A stretch of DNA of 64,000 nucleotides from Amycolatopsis mediterranei. GTDB lineage: Bacteria > Actinomycetota > Actinomycetes > Mycobacteriales > Pseudonocardiaceae. The notes below the pieces were generated by a model. The model worked only from the letters and a program-made list of their open reading frames with translations. It ran no database searches and was not told where the DNA came from. Location: positions 9,236,334 to 9,300,333 of the forward strand of contig NZ_CP100416.1 in NCBI RefSeq assembly GCF_026017845.1, in the 5' to 3' direction. A program made the position numbers and the translations under genes. Shown piece after piece: positions 16,812 through 25,301 of the stretch; within the stretch, counting starts at the first letter, position 1; every line of letters starts with the position of its first letter.

Positions 16812-17641
16812 GCCAGCCACCGGGGCCGCTGCGCCCGGACCAGCAGCAGGAGATCGTCCGCCGGATCGCGGCGGTGCTGACGTCGCAGGTGCCGCCGGGG
16901 TGGCGCCAGCTGCGCGTCGAGTACCGCGCTGCCGGGCGGCACGTCGAAGCCGATCTGCTGGTGACCGGGCCGGACGGCGTGCCCCGGCCCGGACAGCCGC
17001 ACCCGGAAGCGGTGCGGCTGCTCGGGGTGCTGCGCTCGGGCATGTACCAGCCCGGCTTCGGCACGTGGCTGGGCGCGATCCTGGTGTTCGAGCCGGCGCA
17101 GCCACCCGACGTCGACTTCGTGCGGCCGGACCTCGAACCGCCGTTCCGGCAGCAGCCGCCGCCGGTCGGGTTCCAGGACGAGCTGCGGTTCTTCCCGCGC
17201 GCGGACGAGCACATCCCGGCCTGGCTGCGCGAGCGCGCCGGGCTGACCCCGCCGGTCGCCGAGGGCGGGGTGCGCACGCCGCGGATCTACGACGGCGTCG
17301 ACGCGGCGGGCAAGCCGCTGGTCCGGCGCCGTCCGCTCGTCCCGGCGGAGGCCGAGCGGGTGCTCGCGTACCTCGACGCGGCACCGGTCATCCTGGCCTC
17401 GCGCAGCAACGGCCCGGACGCGTTCGCGCCGGACCGCACGGACGCGGTGCCGATGAACTTCCGCACCGACGGGGCCTGGGCGTGGCCCGGCGCGGTGGCG
17501 TACTACCTGCGTGAGCACGGCGTGCCGCCGGACCCGGACCTGGTCGCCCACATCCGGGCCCGCCGCTTCACCGCGCCGGCGGAGGTCCCCGAGCCCGCCA
17601 AGGACCTGGCTCTCGCGGCGATCACCGGGGAAGAACCGTGA
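16808..17641 (+). CDS. Second immunity-type protein, two-part
   Basis: 277 residues from ATG 16808. The first about 100 residues (EIVRRIAAVLTSQVPPGWRQ, then LGVLRSGMYQPGFGTWLGAI) resemble a YezG-like immunity domain. The second part has VPAEAERVLAYLDAAPVILA and FRTDGAWAWPGAVAYYLREH, a module often seen as a stand-alone or fused protein near actinobacterial ESX toxins. No signal peptide or membrane helix; cytosolic. The absence of a good ribosome site and the ATGA junction with the preceding small frame suggest coupled translation. It may neutralise a related toxin or stabilise the first immunity protein. Confidence 0.6.
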   Translation: MSQPPGPLRPDQQQEIVRRIAAVLTSQVPPGWRQLRVEYRAAGRHVEADLLVTGPDGVPRPGQPHPEAVRLLGVLRSGMYQPGFGTWLGAILVFEPAQPPDVDFVRPDLEPPFRQQPPPVGFQDELRFFPRADEHIPAWLRERAGLTPPVAEGGVRTPRIYDGVDAAGKPLVRRRPLVPAEAERVLAYLDAAPVILASRSNGPDAFAPDRTDAVPMNFRTDGAWAWPGAVAYYLREHGVPPDPDLVAHIRARRFTAPAEVPEPAKDLALAAITGEEP

Positions 17642-17678
17642 CCTCCGGGGCTTCGCCAACTGAACCCCCGAAGAACCC

Positions 17679-18881
17679 TCAGACGACCGTGTAGCCCGCG
17701 TTCGTCAGCGCGACCTCGACTTCCTTGCAGTGCTCGGGGCCGCGGGTCTCCAGGGACAGCACGACGTCGGCCTCACCGAGGTCCAGGCTGCCGGAGATGC
17801 GGGAATGCTCGACGTCGAGGACGTTCGCGCCCAGCTCGCTGACGCACGACAGCACGCCCACGAGTGACCCCGGGCGGTCCGGGACCCGCAACCTCAGGTG
17901 CAGGTAGCGCCCGCCCGCCGTCATGCCGTGCTGGATGATCTGCAGCAGCAGCACCGGATCGACGTTGCCGCCGGAGAGGATCGCCACCACCGGGGGCTCG
18001 AACTCGCCGGGGTGCTGCAGCAGCGCGGCGACCGTGGCCGCGCCGGCCGGCTCGACCACCAGCTTCCGCCGCTCCAGGCACAGCAGGACGGCACGGGAGA
18101 GGAACTGCTCGGACACCGTCACGACGTCGTCGACCAGCGACTCGACGTGGGCGAAGCTGACCAGGCCGGGTTCGCCGACCGCGATCCCGTCCGCCATGGT
18201 CGAGGTCGTGCTCAGCCGCACCGGCGCGCCCGCGGCCAGCGACGGCGGGTACGCGGCGGCTTCCTCGGCCTGGACGCCGACGACGCGGACGTCCGGGCGC
18301 AGCGCCTTCACCGCCGACGCCACTCCGCCGACCAGCCCGCCGCCGCCGGTGGCGACCAGGATGGTCTTCACGCCCGGTACCTGCTCGAGGATCTCGAGGC
18401 CGACCGTGCCCTGGCCGGCGATGACGTCCGGGTGGTCGAAGGGGTGGATGAACACCGCCCCGGTCCGCTCGCCGAACTCGATCGCGGCCCGCAGCGTCTC
18501 TTCCAGGAGCGCGCCGTGCAGGTGGACGTCGGCGCCGTAGCCGCGGGTGGCGGCGAGCTTCGGCAGCGGGGCCCGCAGCGGCATGAAAACGGTCGACTTG
18601 GCGCCGAGCAGCGACGACGCCAGCGCGACGCCCTGCGCGTGGTTGCCGGCGCTGGCCGCGACGACGCCCCGCTCGCGTTCGGCCACGGTCAGGCCGTGGA
18701 TGCGGGTGTAGGCGCCGCGGATCTTGAACGACCCCGTCCGCTGCAGGTTTTCGCACTTCAGGTGCACTGGACCGCCGTGGAGCCGGCGCAGGTCGCGCGC
18801 GTGCTCCATCGGCGTCACCCGGGTCACTCCTTTGAGGAGTTCCCGGGCGGCCTGGATCCGCTCGAGGGTGACGAGTTCCAT
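17679..18881 (-). CDS. ilvA: Threonine ammonia-lyase with ACT domain
   Basis: 400 residues from ATG 18881. Fold type II PLP enzyme with Schiff-base lysine K53 in TGSFKIRGAY, the glycine-rich phosphate loop VATGGGGLVGG, and a single C-terminal ACT domain (LRLRVPDRPGSLVGVLSCVS onward). One ACT domain and 400 residues match the shorter catabolic/TdcB-like form rather than the two-ACT biosynthetic IlvA. It converts threonine to 2-oxobutanoate and ammonia, feeding isoleucine or propionyl-CoA. No ribosome site is evident. CATAGT seven nt before the ATG would give a leaderless mRNA. The divergent neighbour at 18977 shares the promoter region. The ilvA symbol is conventional only. Confidence 0.93.
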   Translation of the reverse strand: MELVTLERIQAARELLKGVTRVTPMEHARDLRRLHGGPVHLKCENLQRTGSFKIRGAYTRIHGLTVAERERGVVAASAGNHAQGVALASSLLGAKSTVFMPLRAPLPKLAATRGYGADVHLHGALLEETLRAAIEFGERTGAVFIHPFDHPDVIAGQGTVGLEILEQVPGVKTILVATGGGGLVGGVASAVKALRPDVRVVGVQAEEAAAYPPSLAAGAPVRLSTTSTMADGIAVGEPGLVSFAHVESLVDDVVTVSEQFLSRAVLLCLERRKLVVEPAGAATVAALLQHPGEFEPPVVAILSGGNVDPVLLLQIIQHGMTAGGRYLHLRLRVPDRPGSLVGVLSCVSELGANVLDVEHSRISGSLDLGEADVVLSLETRGPEHCKEVEVALTNAGYTVV

Positions 18882-18914
18882 GGGCCGGACTATGCCACTC
18901 AGGAACTCCACAGG

Positions 18915-18941
18915 TTGACCGGACCGTGAGCCGGGTACCCT
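18915..18941 (+). promoter_or_regulatory. Candidate promoter of the 90-residue protein gene
   Basis: TTGACC (18915-18920) and TACCCT (18936-18941) are separated by 15 bp and lie 36 nt before ATG 18977. On the other strand a CATAGT-like -10 for ilvA lies nearby, so the promoters are back to back. Confidence 0.4.
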
Positions 18942-18976
18942 GGGTCGCGTCAACAGGCGGTAAACAAGGAGCAACC

Positions 18977-19249
18977 ATGGCACCGGGGAACGACGCGAAC
19001 ACGGCCCGACGGGCTCGCGCCACCCGCTCCGCCGGGCTGCTCCCGCTCGTGATCGGGCTGGCCTCGGCCGCCGCGCTGACGGGTGCCGCGTACTTCACCG
19101 TGGACAACGCCTCGTGCGGCTCCCCGGCCCAGTACATCCGCCACGACAGCCACGTCGAACTGGTCGGCGGCTGCGTCGACGGCGCGAAGCTGCCGGCCGC
19201 CGGCACGTCGTCGCCCGGCGGCGTCGTGCACGGCAACTACAACCCCTGA
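18977..19249 (+). CDS. Small secreted or membrane-anchored protein
   Basis: 90 residues from ATG 18977 with AAGGAG 5 nt upstream. A basic N-terminus (ARRARATRSAG) precedes a hydrophobic stretch LLPLVIGLASAAALTGAAYF, then a short extracytoplasmic tail with two cysteines (ASCGSPAQY and VGGCVDG) that could form a disulfide. Likely a signal-anchor or cleaved exported peptide. No family recognised. The strong ribosome site and separate promoter support a real gene. Confidence 0.7.
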   Translation: MAPGNDANTARRARATRSAGLLPLVIGLASAAALTGAAYFTVDNASCGSPAQYIRHDSHVELVGGCVDGAKLPAAGTSSPGGVVHGNYNP

Positions 19250-19330
19250 CCTGGCGGGTTACCTCCGTGTTCCCCGGGAACACGAAAGTGCCTTCTTCCG
19301 CTGGTCGCGTCGGCCCTTGATGATCATCGG

Positions 19331-19804
19331 GTGACCACCGTCCACGAGCCGGGCCGCGGTCCCGGACCCGCCAAGCCCACCGAAGAAGCGTCGAGCCGGC
19401 TGCTGGCCGCCCACAGCCTGGGCGCACTGGCCACCGTCAACCGCGGCGGCTTTCCGCACCTGTCCACGGTCGCCTACGCCTGGGATCCGGCCGAGCGCGT
19501 GGTGCGGATCGGCTCCACGGCGGGGCGCGCGAAGGTCCGCCAGCTCGCGCGTGACCCGCACGCGGCGCTCCACGTCACCAGCGCCGACCACCTGGCTTTC
19601 GCCGTCGCCGAAGGCCTGGCCGCAGTGTCGCCGGTCAGTTCGGTGCCCGGGGACGAGACCGGCCGGGAGCTGCTCGCGATGCAGGCGCCGTTCGCCGATC
19701 CCGGCGACGAGGCCGCGTTCCTGCGGAACATGGTCGAGGACCGCCGCGTGGTCATCCGGCTCCGGGTGGACCGGCTCTACGGCGGCGGCCTCGACGTGAG
19801 CTGA
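19331..19804 (+). CDS. PPOX-class split-barrel flavin/F420-type protein
   Basis: 157 residues from GTG 19331. The sequence shows the pyridoxamine-phosphate-oxidase-like split barrel: ASSRLLAAHSLGALATVNRG, FPHLSTVAYAWDPAERVVRI, AKVRQLARDPHAALHVT and a C-terminal VVIRLRVDRLYGGG. Proteins of this size in actinobacteria are often F420- or FMN-dependent reductases acting on small electrophiles. The substrate cannot be inferred. Its stop is 3 nt from the stop of the convergent cystathionine gamma-synthase gene. Confidence 0.8.
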   Translation: MTTVHEPGRGPGPAKPTEEASSRLLAAHSLGALATVNRGGFPHLSTVAYAWDPAERVVRIGSTAGRAKVRQLARDPHAALHVTSADHLAFAVAEGLAAVSPVSSVPGDETGRELLAMQAPFADPGDEAAFLRNMVEDRRVVIRLRVDRLYGGGLDVS

Positions 19805-19807
19805 GCC

Positions 19808-20965
19808 TCAGCCCAGCGCGGCCAGCAGGTCCGCGACCAGGTCGCGGCCGTCTTCGATGCCGACCGAGAGGCGCAGCAGGTCGGCCGGGACCTGGAGGGT
19901 CGAACCCGCCGTGCTCGCGTGGGTCATCTTGCCCGGGTGCTCGATCAGCGACTCGACGCCGCCGAGCGACTCGGCGAGGATGAACAGCTTCGTGCGCGAA
20001 GCCACCTCCAGCGCGGCCTGTTCGCCGTCCACGTGGCGGAAGGAGACCATCCCGCCGAAGCGGCGCATCTGCTTGGCCGCGGTCTCGTGGCCGGGGTGCT
20101 CCGGCAGGCCCGGGTAGTAGACCTTCGTCACCTTCGGGTGCTTGATCAGCGCCTGGACGATCTTCTCGGCGTTGTCGCTGTGCCGCTCCATGCGCAGGGC
20201 GAGGGTCTTGACGCCCCGCAGCGTCAGCCACGCGTCGAACGGCCCCGGCACCGCGCCCGCGGTGTTGCGCAGGAAGAAGAACTGCTCGCGCAGTTCGTCC
20301 TCGTTCGTGATGATCGCGCCGCCGACGACGTCGGCGTGGCCGCCGAGGTACTTGGTCGTGGAGTGCAGGACGATGTCCGCGCCCAGCGCCAGCGGGTTCT
20401 GCAGGTACGGCGTCGCGAAGGTGTTGTCGACCACCAGGCGGGCACCGGCGTCGTGCGCGACCCCGGCCAGCGCGGCGATGTCCGCGATGCCCAGCATCGG
20501 GTTGGTCGGCGACTCGCACCAGATCAGCTTGGTCTCGGGCCGGATCGCGGCGCGCACCTCGTCGAGGTCCGCGAGGTCGGCGACGGTGTGCTCGACGCCC
20601 CAGAGGCTGAGCACCTTGTCGATCAGGCGGAACGTGCCGCCGTAGGCGTCGTTGCCGAGCACGAGGTGGTCACCGGGGCGGAGGGTACTGCGCAGCACCA
20701 CGTCGGAGGCGGCCATGCCGGACGCGAAGGCCAGCGCGTGCCGGCCGCCTTCCAGCGAGGCCAGCGCCTCCTCCAGCGCCGAACGGGTCGGGTTCGCGGT
20801 GCGCGAGTACTCGTAGTCGCCCTCGCGGGTACCGCCCACGCCGTCCTGCGCGTAGGTCGAGGTCTGGTAGATCGGCACGGTCACCGCGCCGGTGCGGGGA
20901 TCGGGCTTCTGACCGGCGTGGATCGCGCGGGTCTCGAAGCCGAGTACGGAGTAGTCGTCCACCAT
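19808..20965 (-). CDS. metB: Cystathionine gamma-synthase
   Basis: 385 residues from ATG 20965. Fold type I PLP enzyme of the Cys/Met metabolism family: YSRTANPTRSALE, ALAFASGMAAS, VDNTFATPYLQNP and the PLP lysine K205 in HSTTKYLGGHADV. The ending AESLGGVESLIEHPGKMTHA is characteristic. Sequence alone cannot fully separate gamma-synthase from gamma-lyase. The window also carries cystathionine beta-synthase at 23.8-25.1 kb, so the pair could serve forward or reverse transsulfuration between cysteine and homocysteine. Confidence 0.9.
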   Translation of the reverse strand: MVDDYSVLGFETRAIHAGQKPDPRTGAVTVPIYQTSTYAQDGVGGTREGDYEYSRTANPTRSALEEALASLEGGRHALAFASGMAASDVVLRSTLRPGDHLVLGNDAYGGTFRLIDKVLSLWGVEHTVADLADLDEVRAAIRPETKLIWCESPTNPMLGIADIAALAGVAHDAGARLVVDNTFATPYLQNPLALGADIVLHSTTKYLGGHADVVGGAIITNEDELREQFFFLRNTAGAVPGPFDAWLTLRGVKTLALRMERHSDNAEKIVQALIKHPKVTKVYYPGLPEHPGHETAAKQMRRFGGMVSFRHVDGEQAALEVASRTKLFILAESLGGVESLIEHPGKMTHASTAGSTLQVPADLLRLSVGIEDGRDLVADLLAALG

Positions 20966-21246
20966 CGGTTCAGCGTACGGGCCGCCCCTGGCATTCCCGG
21001 CAGGTGGGATGGATCTCAGCGCCGTGTCCAGCGGCGGTGGCGATCGGGACGAGCGTGACGGTGGGTGACCGGGCATTCGGGCGCGAGCACGGCTGACCGC
21101 CCAACCAACCCGACCGGCCCACGCCGACCGCCGTCAGCACCCCGGCGCAACCACCACGAACGACCAAGTCACCGGGCGGGCGCGGATCCTTGCGTCCAGC
21201 GGGAACCGCGGTGCCCGCGCGGCCGCGGCGGCGCCACGGCCGCCAT
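20966..21246. other. Intergenic stretch without a recognised gene
   Basis: 281 bp upstream of metB, between two leftward genes. It should contain the metB promoter. I see no riboswitch-like structure, strong hairpin or conserved ORF. Confidence 0.5.
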
Positions 21247-21786
21247 TCACCAGCTCCGGGACGAGTACGCGCCCTGGCCGGACAGCACCGGGACCGCGGA
21301 CGTGCGGTACCGCAGGTAGCGGAACGTCGGCGGCAGGAACGCCAGCACCAGCACGAGCACCGCCAGCGCGGCCAGGCCGACGCGGTCGGCCATCGCGAAC
21401 CCGCCGTGGGTGAACATCGCGTCGGCGAACCGGGCCGGCGGGACGCCCACCGACATCGGCTCGGTGAGCAGGGCACCGATGGCCAGCAGCGCGCCCAGGC
21501 CGAGCAGGACCGCTCCCGCCGTCGCGCGGAAGAGCGTCGCCAGCGAACCGAGGAGCAGCACCAGGCCCGCGACGACGTAGGCGGCGAGGTCCACCAGGAC
21601 CCAGCCCGGCAGCGCGCCGAGGCTGAATTCCGCCGGCATGTCGAGGAAGGTCTTGACCGGCACGTATCCCGCGGCGACCGCGCCCGGAAAACCGAGCACG
21701 CCGGCGAGGACCGCCGTTACTCCGGATGGCCGAGCCGATGAATACGAATGCGAATGCGACACCGGATAACGGTGCGGACCGGTCAC
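21247..21786 (-). CDS. Four-helix integral membrane protein
   Basis: 179 residues from GTG 21786, chosen because GGGGGAG lies 5 nt upstream. Four hydrophobic segments are visible: VTAVLAGVLGFPGAVAAGYV, WVLVDLAAYVVAGLVLLLGS, AGAVLLGLGALLAIGALLTE and GLAALAVLVLVLAFLPPTF. The N-terminus is His/Ser-rich and cytoplasmic. No domain recognised; it resembles small actinobacterial DoxX-size membrane proteins only in topology. Isolated, with no co-oriented neighbour close enough for an operon. Confidence 0.7.
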   Translation of the reverse strand: MTGPHRYPVSHSHSYSSARPSGVTAVLAGVLGFPGAVAAGYVPVKTFLDMPAEFSLGALPGWVLVDLAAYVVAGLVLLLGSLATLFRATAGAVLLGLGALLAIGALLTEPMSVGVPPARFADAMFTHGGFAMADRVGLAALAVLVLVLAFLPPTFRYLRYRTSAVPVLSGQGAYSSRSW

Positions 21787-21994
21787 ATCTCCCCCATCAG
21801 CCGAGCACAGGACGACGGCGTTCACCCTAGTCGGAATTCGGGGGCAGGAGTCGGGAATGAGAACGGAATTCGGCCGGACGGCGGAACCCAAGATCATTTC
21901 TGTGCGGTAGTGGCAGAAATGCGTCACGCGATTACGGGCTGTGGTGCCGCTCGTTTATTGTCCTTTTCGGACAATTACCGGCCCGGAAATGCGC

Positions 21995-22025
21995 GTGCCC
22001 CGGAGCCGAATCGGCTCCGGGGCAC
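21995..22025 (-). terminator. 15-bp perfect hairpin terminator
   Basis: GTGCCCCGGAGCCGA (21995-22009) and TCGGCTCCGGGGCAC (22011-22025) are perfect complements around one base, 17 nt beyond the stop of the Pro/Gly/Gln-rich membrane-protein gene. Confidence 0.7.
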
Positions 22026-22042
22026 GGAATGCGCGCTTCAGT

Positions 22043-23623
22043 TCACCACTGCTGCTGCGGGGGCTGGCCCGGCTGGCCGAACCCGCCGCTCGGCGGACCC
22101 TGCTGGCCCGGCGGCTGCCCCCAGCCCTGCGGCGGCTGACCAGGCTGTCCCGGCTGGCCCGGCTGGCCCGGCTGACCGTGCTGACCTGGCTGGCCGTACC
22201 CGCCAGGCTGGCCGTACCCACCGGGCTGCCCCGGCTGGCCGTACCCGCCCTGCTGACCCGGCTGCGGGAAGCCCCCGCTCGACGGCTGCGGGAACCCGCC
22301 GCTGGACGGGTTGGGGCCGCCCGGCTGGCCGTAGCCGCCTGGCTGACCGTAGCCCTGACCCGGCTGACCTGGCTGACCATGCTGGCCGTAGCCACCCGGC
22401 TGGCCGTAGCCCTGCGGCGGCTGGCCCGGCTGACCGTGCTGACCCGGCTGGCCAAAACCGCCCGGCTGCTGCTGGCCGCCGAAGCCCGGGGGCGGCCCGC
22501 CGAAGCCCTGCGGCCCGCCCGGACCCCCCGGTGCGGCACTGCCGTCGCCGAGGCCGACGAACTGCCGAGTCGCCGGGATGAGCCCGACGACGCCGACGAT
22601 CAGGATGAGGATGCCGAGGATCAGCGGCGGCAGGCCGAGGCCGAACGTGTCCCGCTCGGTGGCGGACGCCTGCGCGAGCGTCTCGGCGTTCGGCGTCATC
22701 CCGATCTTGAGCAGCAGGGCGAACAGCGTCAGCACCGCGCCACCCGCGACGATCGCGATCGGGACGAACTTGCGGATCCCGCCCAGCTTGCCCACCAGCG
22801 CCAGGCCGACGCCGCCGGCCAGCGAGATCAGCGAGCCCAGCAGGATCATAATGACGTAGAACCAGACCAAGCCCGGCCCGATGAGCCCGGCCGAGTCCAG
22901 CACCCGCTGGATCGCGGCCTGGTCGGCCACGCGGTCGAGGAGCGCCGAATAGTCGCTCGCGTCACCCATGTAGGCGAACGAGTAGATCAGCGCGGCCAGC
23001 GCCAGCAGCGTGACCACGCCGCCGGCGATGTAGCCGAACAGGCCGTTGCCGCCCGCGGCCGGCCCGCCGAAGGCAGGCTGCTGCGGCCCGCCGAAGCCGG
23101 GCTGCTGCGGGCCACCGAACCCGGGTGCCCCGAAACCCTGCGGCGGCTGGCCCGGCTGACCGTAGCCCGGCTGCTGCCCGAAGCCACCCGGCTGTTGCCC
23201 GTACCCGCCCGGCTGCTGGCCGTACCCACCGGGCTGCTGGCCGAAGGCAGCGCCCGGGTTGTCGGCCGCGCTCGGCGGCGGGGTGTACGGGATCGCCGGC
23301 GGCTGGGAGCCCGGGGGCACCAGCTGCGTCGACTCCGCGACCGGGCCACCACCGCCCGGGTTCACCATCTGGGTCGCGTTCGCGTCGACCGGCGGCATCG
23401 CCTGGGTCGCCCCGCCGTCACCCGGCTGACCCGGCTGGACGACCTGGGTCGGCTCCGGCGTCTCCCCGAACGGGGAACCGCCGTGGGGCTGGGCGGGCTG
23501 CACCACCTGGGTCGGCTCGGGGCTGCTGAACGGGTCGTCCTGCTGCGGCTGGGGGCCACTCGGCGGGCCCTGAGGTGGCTGGCCGCCACCCCACGGCTGG
23601 TTCGGTGGCTGCGGTGCACTCAT
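22043..23623 (-). CDS. Pro/Gly/Gln-rich membrane protein with TQ-V repeats
   Basis: 526 residues from ATG 23623. The N-terminal 185 residues are disordered and carry five related motifs (EPTQVVQP twice, ATQAMPP, ATQMVNP, STQLVPP), then QQPGGYGQ repeats. A core of about 180 residues holds four membrane helices (YIAGGVVTLLALAALIYSFA; GLVWFYVIMILLGSLISLAG; FVPIAIVAGGAVLTLFALLL; LPPLILGILILIVGVVGLIP). The C-terminal 160 residues are again PGQ/YGQPGG repeats. The repeated TQ-hydrophobic motifs look like Ser/Thr-kinase target sites (inference). Similar PGQ-tailed membrane proteins cluster with cell-envelope functions in actinobacteria. No enzymatic domain. Confidence 0.75.
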   Translation of the reverse strand: MSAPQPPNQPWGGGQPPQGPPSGPQPQQDDPFSSPEPTQVVQPAQPHGGSPFGETPEPTQVVQPGQPGDGGATQAMPPVDANATQMVNPGGGGPVAESTQLVPPGSQPPAIPYTPPPSAADNPGAAFGQQPGGYGQQPGGYGQQPGGFGQQPGYGQPGQPPQGFGAPGFGGPQQPGFGGPQQPAFGGPAAGGNGLFGYIAGGVVTLLALAALIYSFAYMGDASDYSALLDRVADQAAIQRVLDSAGLIGPGLVWFYVIMILLGSLISLAGGVGLALVGKLGGIRKFVPIAIVAGGAVLTLFALLLKIGMTPNAETLAQASATERDTFGLGLPPLILGILILIVGVVGLIPATRQFVGLGDGSAAPGGPGGPQGFGGPPPGFGGQQQPGGFGQPGQHGQPGQPPQGYGQPGGYGQHGQPGQPGQGYGQPGGYGQPGGPNPSSGGFPQPSSGGFPQPGQQGGYGQPGQPGGYGQPGGYGQPGQHGQPGQPGQPGQPGQPPQGWGQPPGQQGPPSGGFGQPGQPPQQQW

Positions 23624-23752
23624 GTGGGTCTTGAACCCCCTTGACGAGGACGCGAAAGTGTTCTATTTGCGCCCACGCTATCGGATCACCCGGCAGGGCG
23701 CTCGCAAACGCCCCGGCCGGGTCCGCCGATCAATGCTCTTCCGCGGCCGGAG

Positions 23753-25123
23753 TCAGCGACCGGCCAGGAAGCCCAGGAGGTCGTGCCGGGTGAGGACCCC
23801 GGCCGGCTTGCCGTCGACCAGCACGAGCGCGCCGTCGGCCCCCACGAGCGCGGTCATCGCCGCGCCCACCTGCTCGCCGCCGCCGATCGTCGGCAGCGGC
23901 GGGGACATGTGCTGCTCGAGCCGGTCGGCCAGCTGCGCCTTGCCGGTGAACAGCGCGTCGAGCAGGTCGCGCTCGTTGACGGCGCCGACGACCTCGGCGG
24001 CCATCACCGGCGGCTCCGCGCTGACGACGGGCATCTGGCTCACGCCGAATTCGGAGAGGATCGCGACGGCCTCGGCGACGGTCTCGTTCGGGTGGGAGTG
24101 CACCAGGGCCGGCAGGTGCCCGCTCTTCTTGGTGAGCACGTCGGCGACCGTCGCGCCGGAGGAGTCGGGCGGCAGGAAGCCGTAGGAGGACATCCAGGTG
24201 TCGTTGAAGACCTTCGTCATGTAGCCGCGGCCGCCGTCGGGCAGCAGCACGACCACGACGTCGTCCTCGGTGAGCCGCTCGGCGAGCTTCAGCGCGGCCG
24301 CGACGGCCATCCCGCAGGAGCCGCCGACCAGCAGGCCCTCCTCCAGCGCGAGGCGCCGGGTGATCTGGAAGGAGTCGGCGTCGGAGACCGGGATGATCTC
24401 GTCGGCGATGTCCCGGTCGTAGGTGTCCGGCCAGAAGTCCTCGCCGACGCCTTCGACCAGGTACGGCCGCCCGCTGCCGCCGGAGTAGACCGAGCCCTCC
24501 GGGTCGGCGCCGACCACCTGCACGGCGCCGTCGCTGACCTCCTTGAGGTACTTGCCGGTGCCGGAGATCGTGCCGCCGGTGCCCACGCCCGCGACGAAGT
24601 GCGTGATCTTGCCTTCGGTCTGCGTCCACAGCTCCGGGCCGGTCGAGCGGTAGTGGCTCTCCGGGTTCTGCGGGTTGGCGTACTGGTTGGGCTTCCAGGC
24701 GCCCTCGATCTCGCGGACCAGGCGGTCGGAGACGTTGTAGTAGGAGTCCGGGTGCTCGGGCGCGACCGCCGTCGGGCACACCACGACCCGGGCGCCGTAC
24801 GCCTTGAGCACGTTGCGCTTGTCCTCGCTGACCTTGTCCGGGCAGACGAACACGCACCGGTAGCCCTTGCGCTGGGCGACCATGGCCAGGCCGACGCCGG
24901 TGTTGCCGGACGTCGGCTCCACGATCGTGCCGCCGGGGCGCAGCTCGCCGGATGCTTCGGCGGCTTCGACCATGCGCAGCGCGATGCGGTCCTTGACCGA
25001 GCCACCCGGGTTCAGGTACTCGACCTTGGCCAGCACGAGCGGCTTGAGCCCCTTGGTCAACGAGTTCAGCTTGACCAGCGGGGTGTTGCCCACGAGGTCT
25101 GCGATGTGCTCTGCGTACTCCAC
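23753..25123 (-). CDS. cbs: Cystathionine beta-synthase (PLP plus tandem CBS domains)
   Basis: 456 residues from GTG 25123. The PLP domain has K44 in NPGGSVKDRIAL, the TSGNTGVGLA substrate loop and the phosphate-binding GTGGTISGTGKYLKE. Two CBS motifs occupy about 335-456 (ATVADVLTKKSGHLPALVHS; GVLTRHDLLGFLAGR). No N-terminal heme region, as in other bacterial forms. It condenses serine and homocysteine to cystathionine for reverse transsulfuration; the CBS pair probably senses an adenosyl ligand. Divergent from the thiolase gene across 178 bp. Confidence 0.92.
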   Translation of the reverse strand: MEYAEHIADLVGNTPLVKLNSLTKGLKPLVLAKVEYLNPGGSVKDRIALRMVEAAEASGELRPGGTIVEPTSGNTGVGLAMVAQRKGYRCVFVCPDKVSEDKRNVLKAYGARVVVCPTAVAPEHPDSYYNVSDRLVREIEGAWKPNQYANPQNPESHYRSTGPELWTQTEGKITHFVAGVGTGGTISGTGKYLKEVSDGAVQVVGADPEGSVYSGGSGRPYLVEGVGEDFWPDTYDRDIADEIIPVSDADSFQITRRLALEEGLLVGGSCGMAVAAALKLAERLTEDDVVVVLLPDGGRGYMTKVFNDTWMSSYGFLPPDSSGATVADVLTKKSGHLPALVHSHPNETVAEAVAILSEFGVSQMPVVSAEPPVMAAEVVGAVNERDLLDALFTGKAQLADRLEQHMSPPLPTIGGGEQVGAAMTALVGADGALVLVDGKPAGVLTRHDLLGFLAGR

Positions 25124-25230
25124 GACCGCCAGCCTAAACGGCCGACCCGTGGCGTTGTCCACTCGCTGTCCGGTCACCCGTTCCGGTGCGGACCACCCGG
25201 CGCCGGGAGTGGCGCAGGTCGCGTTCGGCT

Positions 25231-25260
25231 TTGACCGCGCCGCCGTACCCGGCACTATGG
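25231..25260 (+). promoter_or_regulatory. Candidate thiolase promoter
   Basis: TTGACC (25231-25236) and TATGGT (25255-25260) separated by 18 bp, about 41 nt before ATG 25302. Confidence 0.4.
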
Positions 25261-25301
25261 TGAGCAACTGCTTAGCTCGCGATACGAGGATGTGTCACGT
25301 C

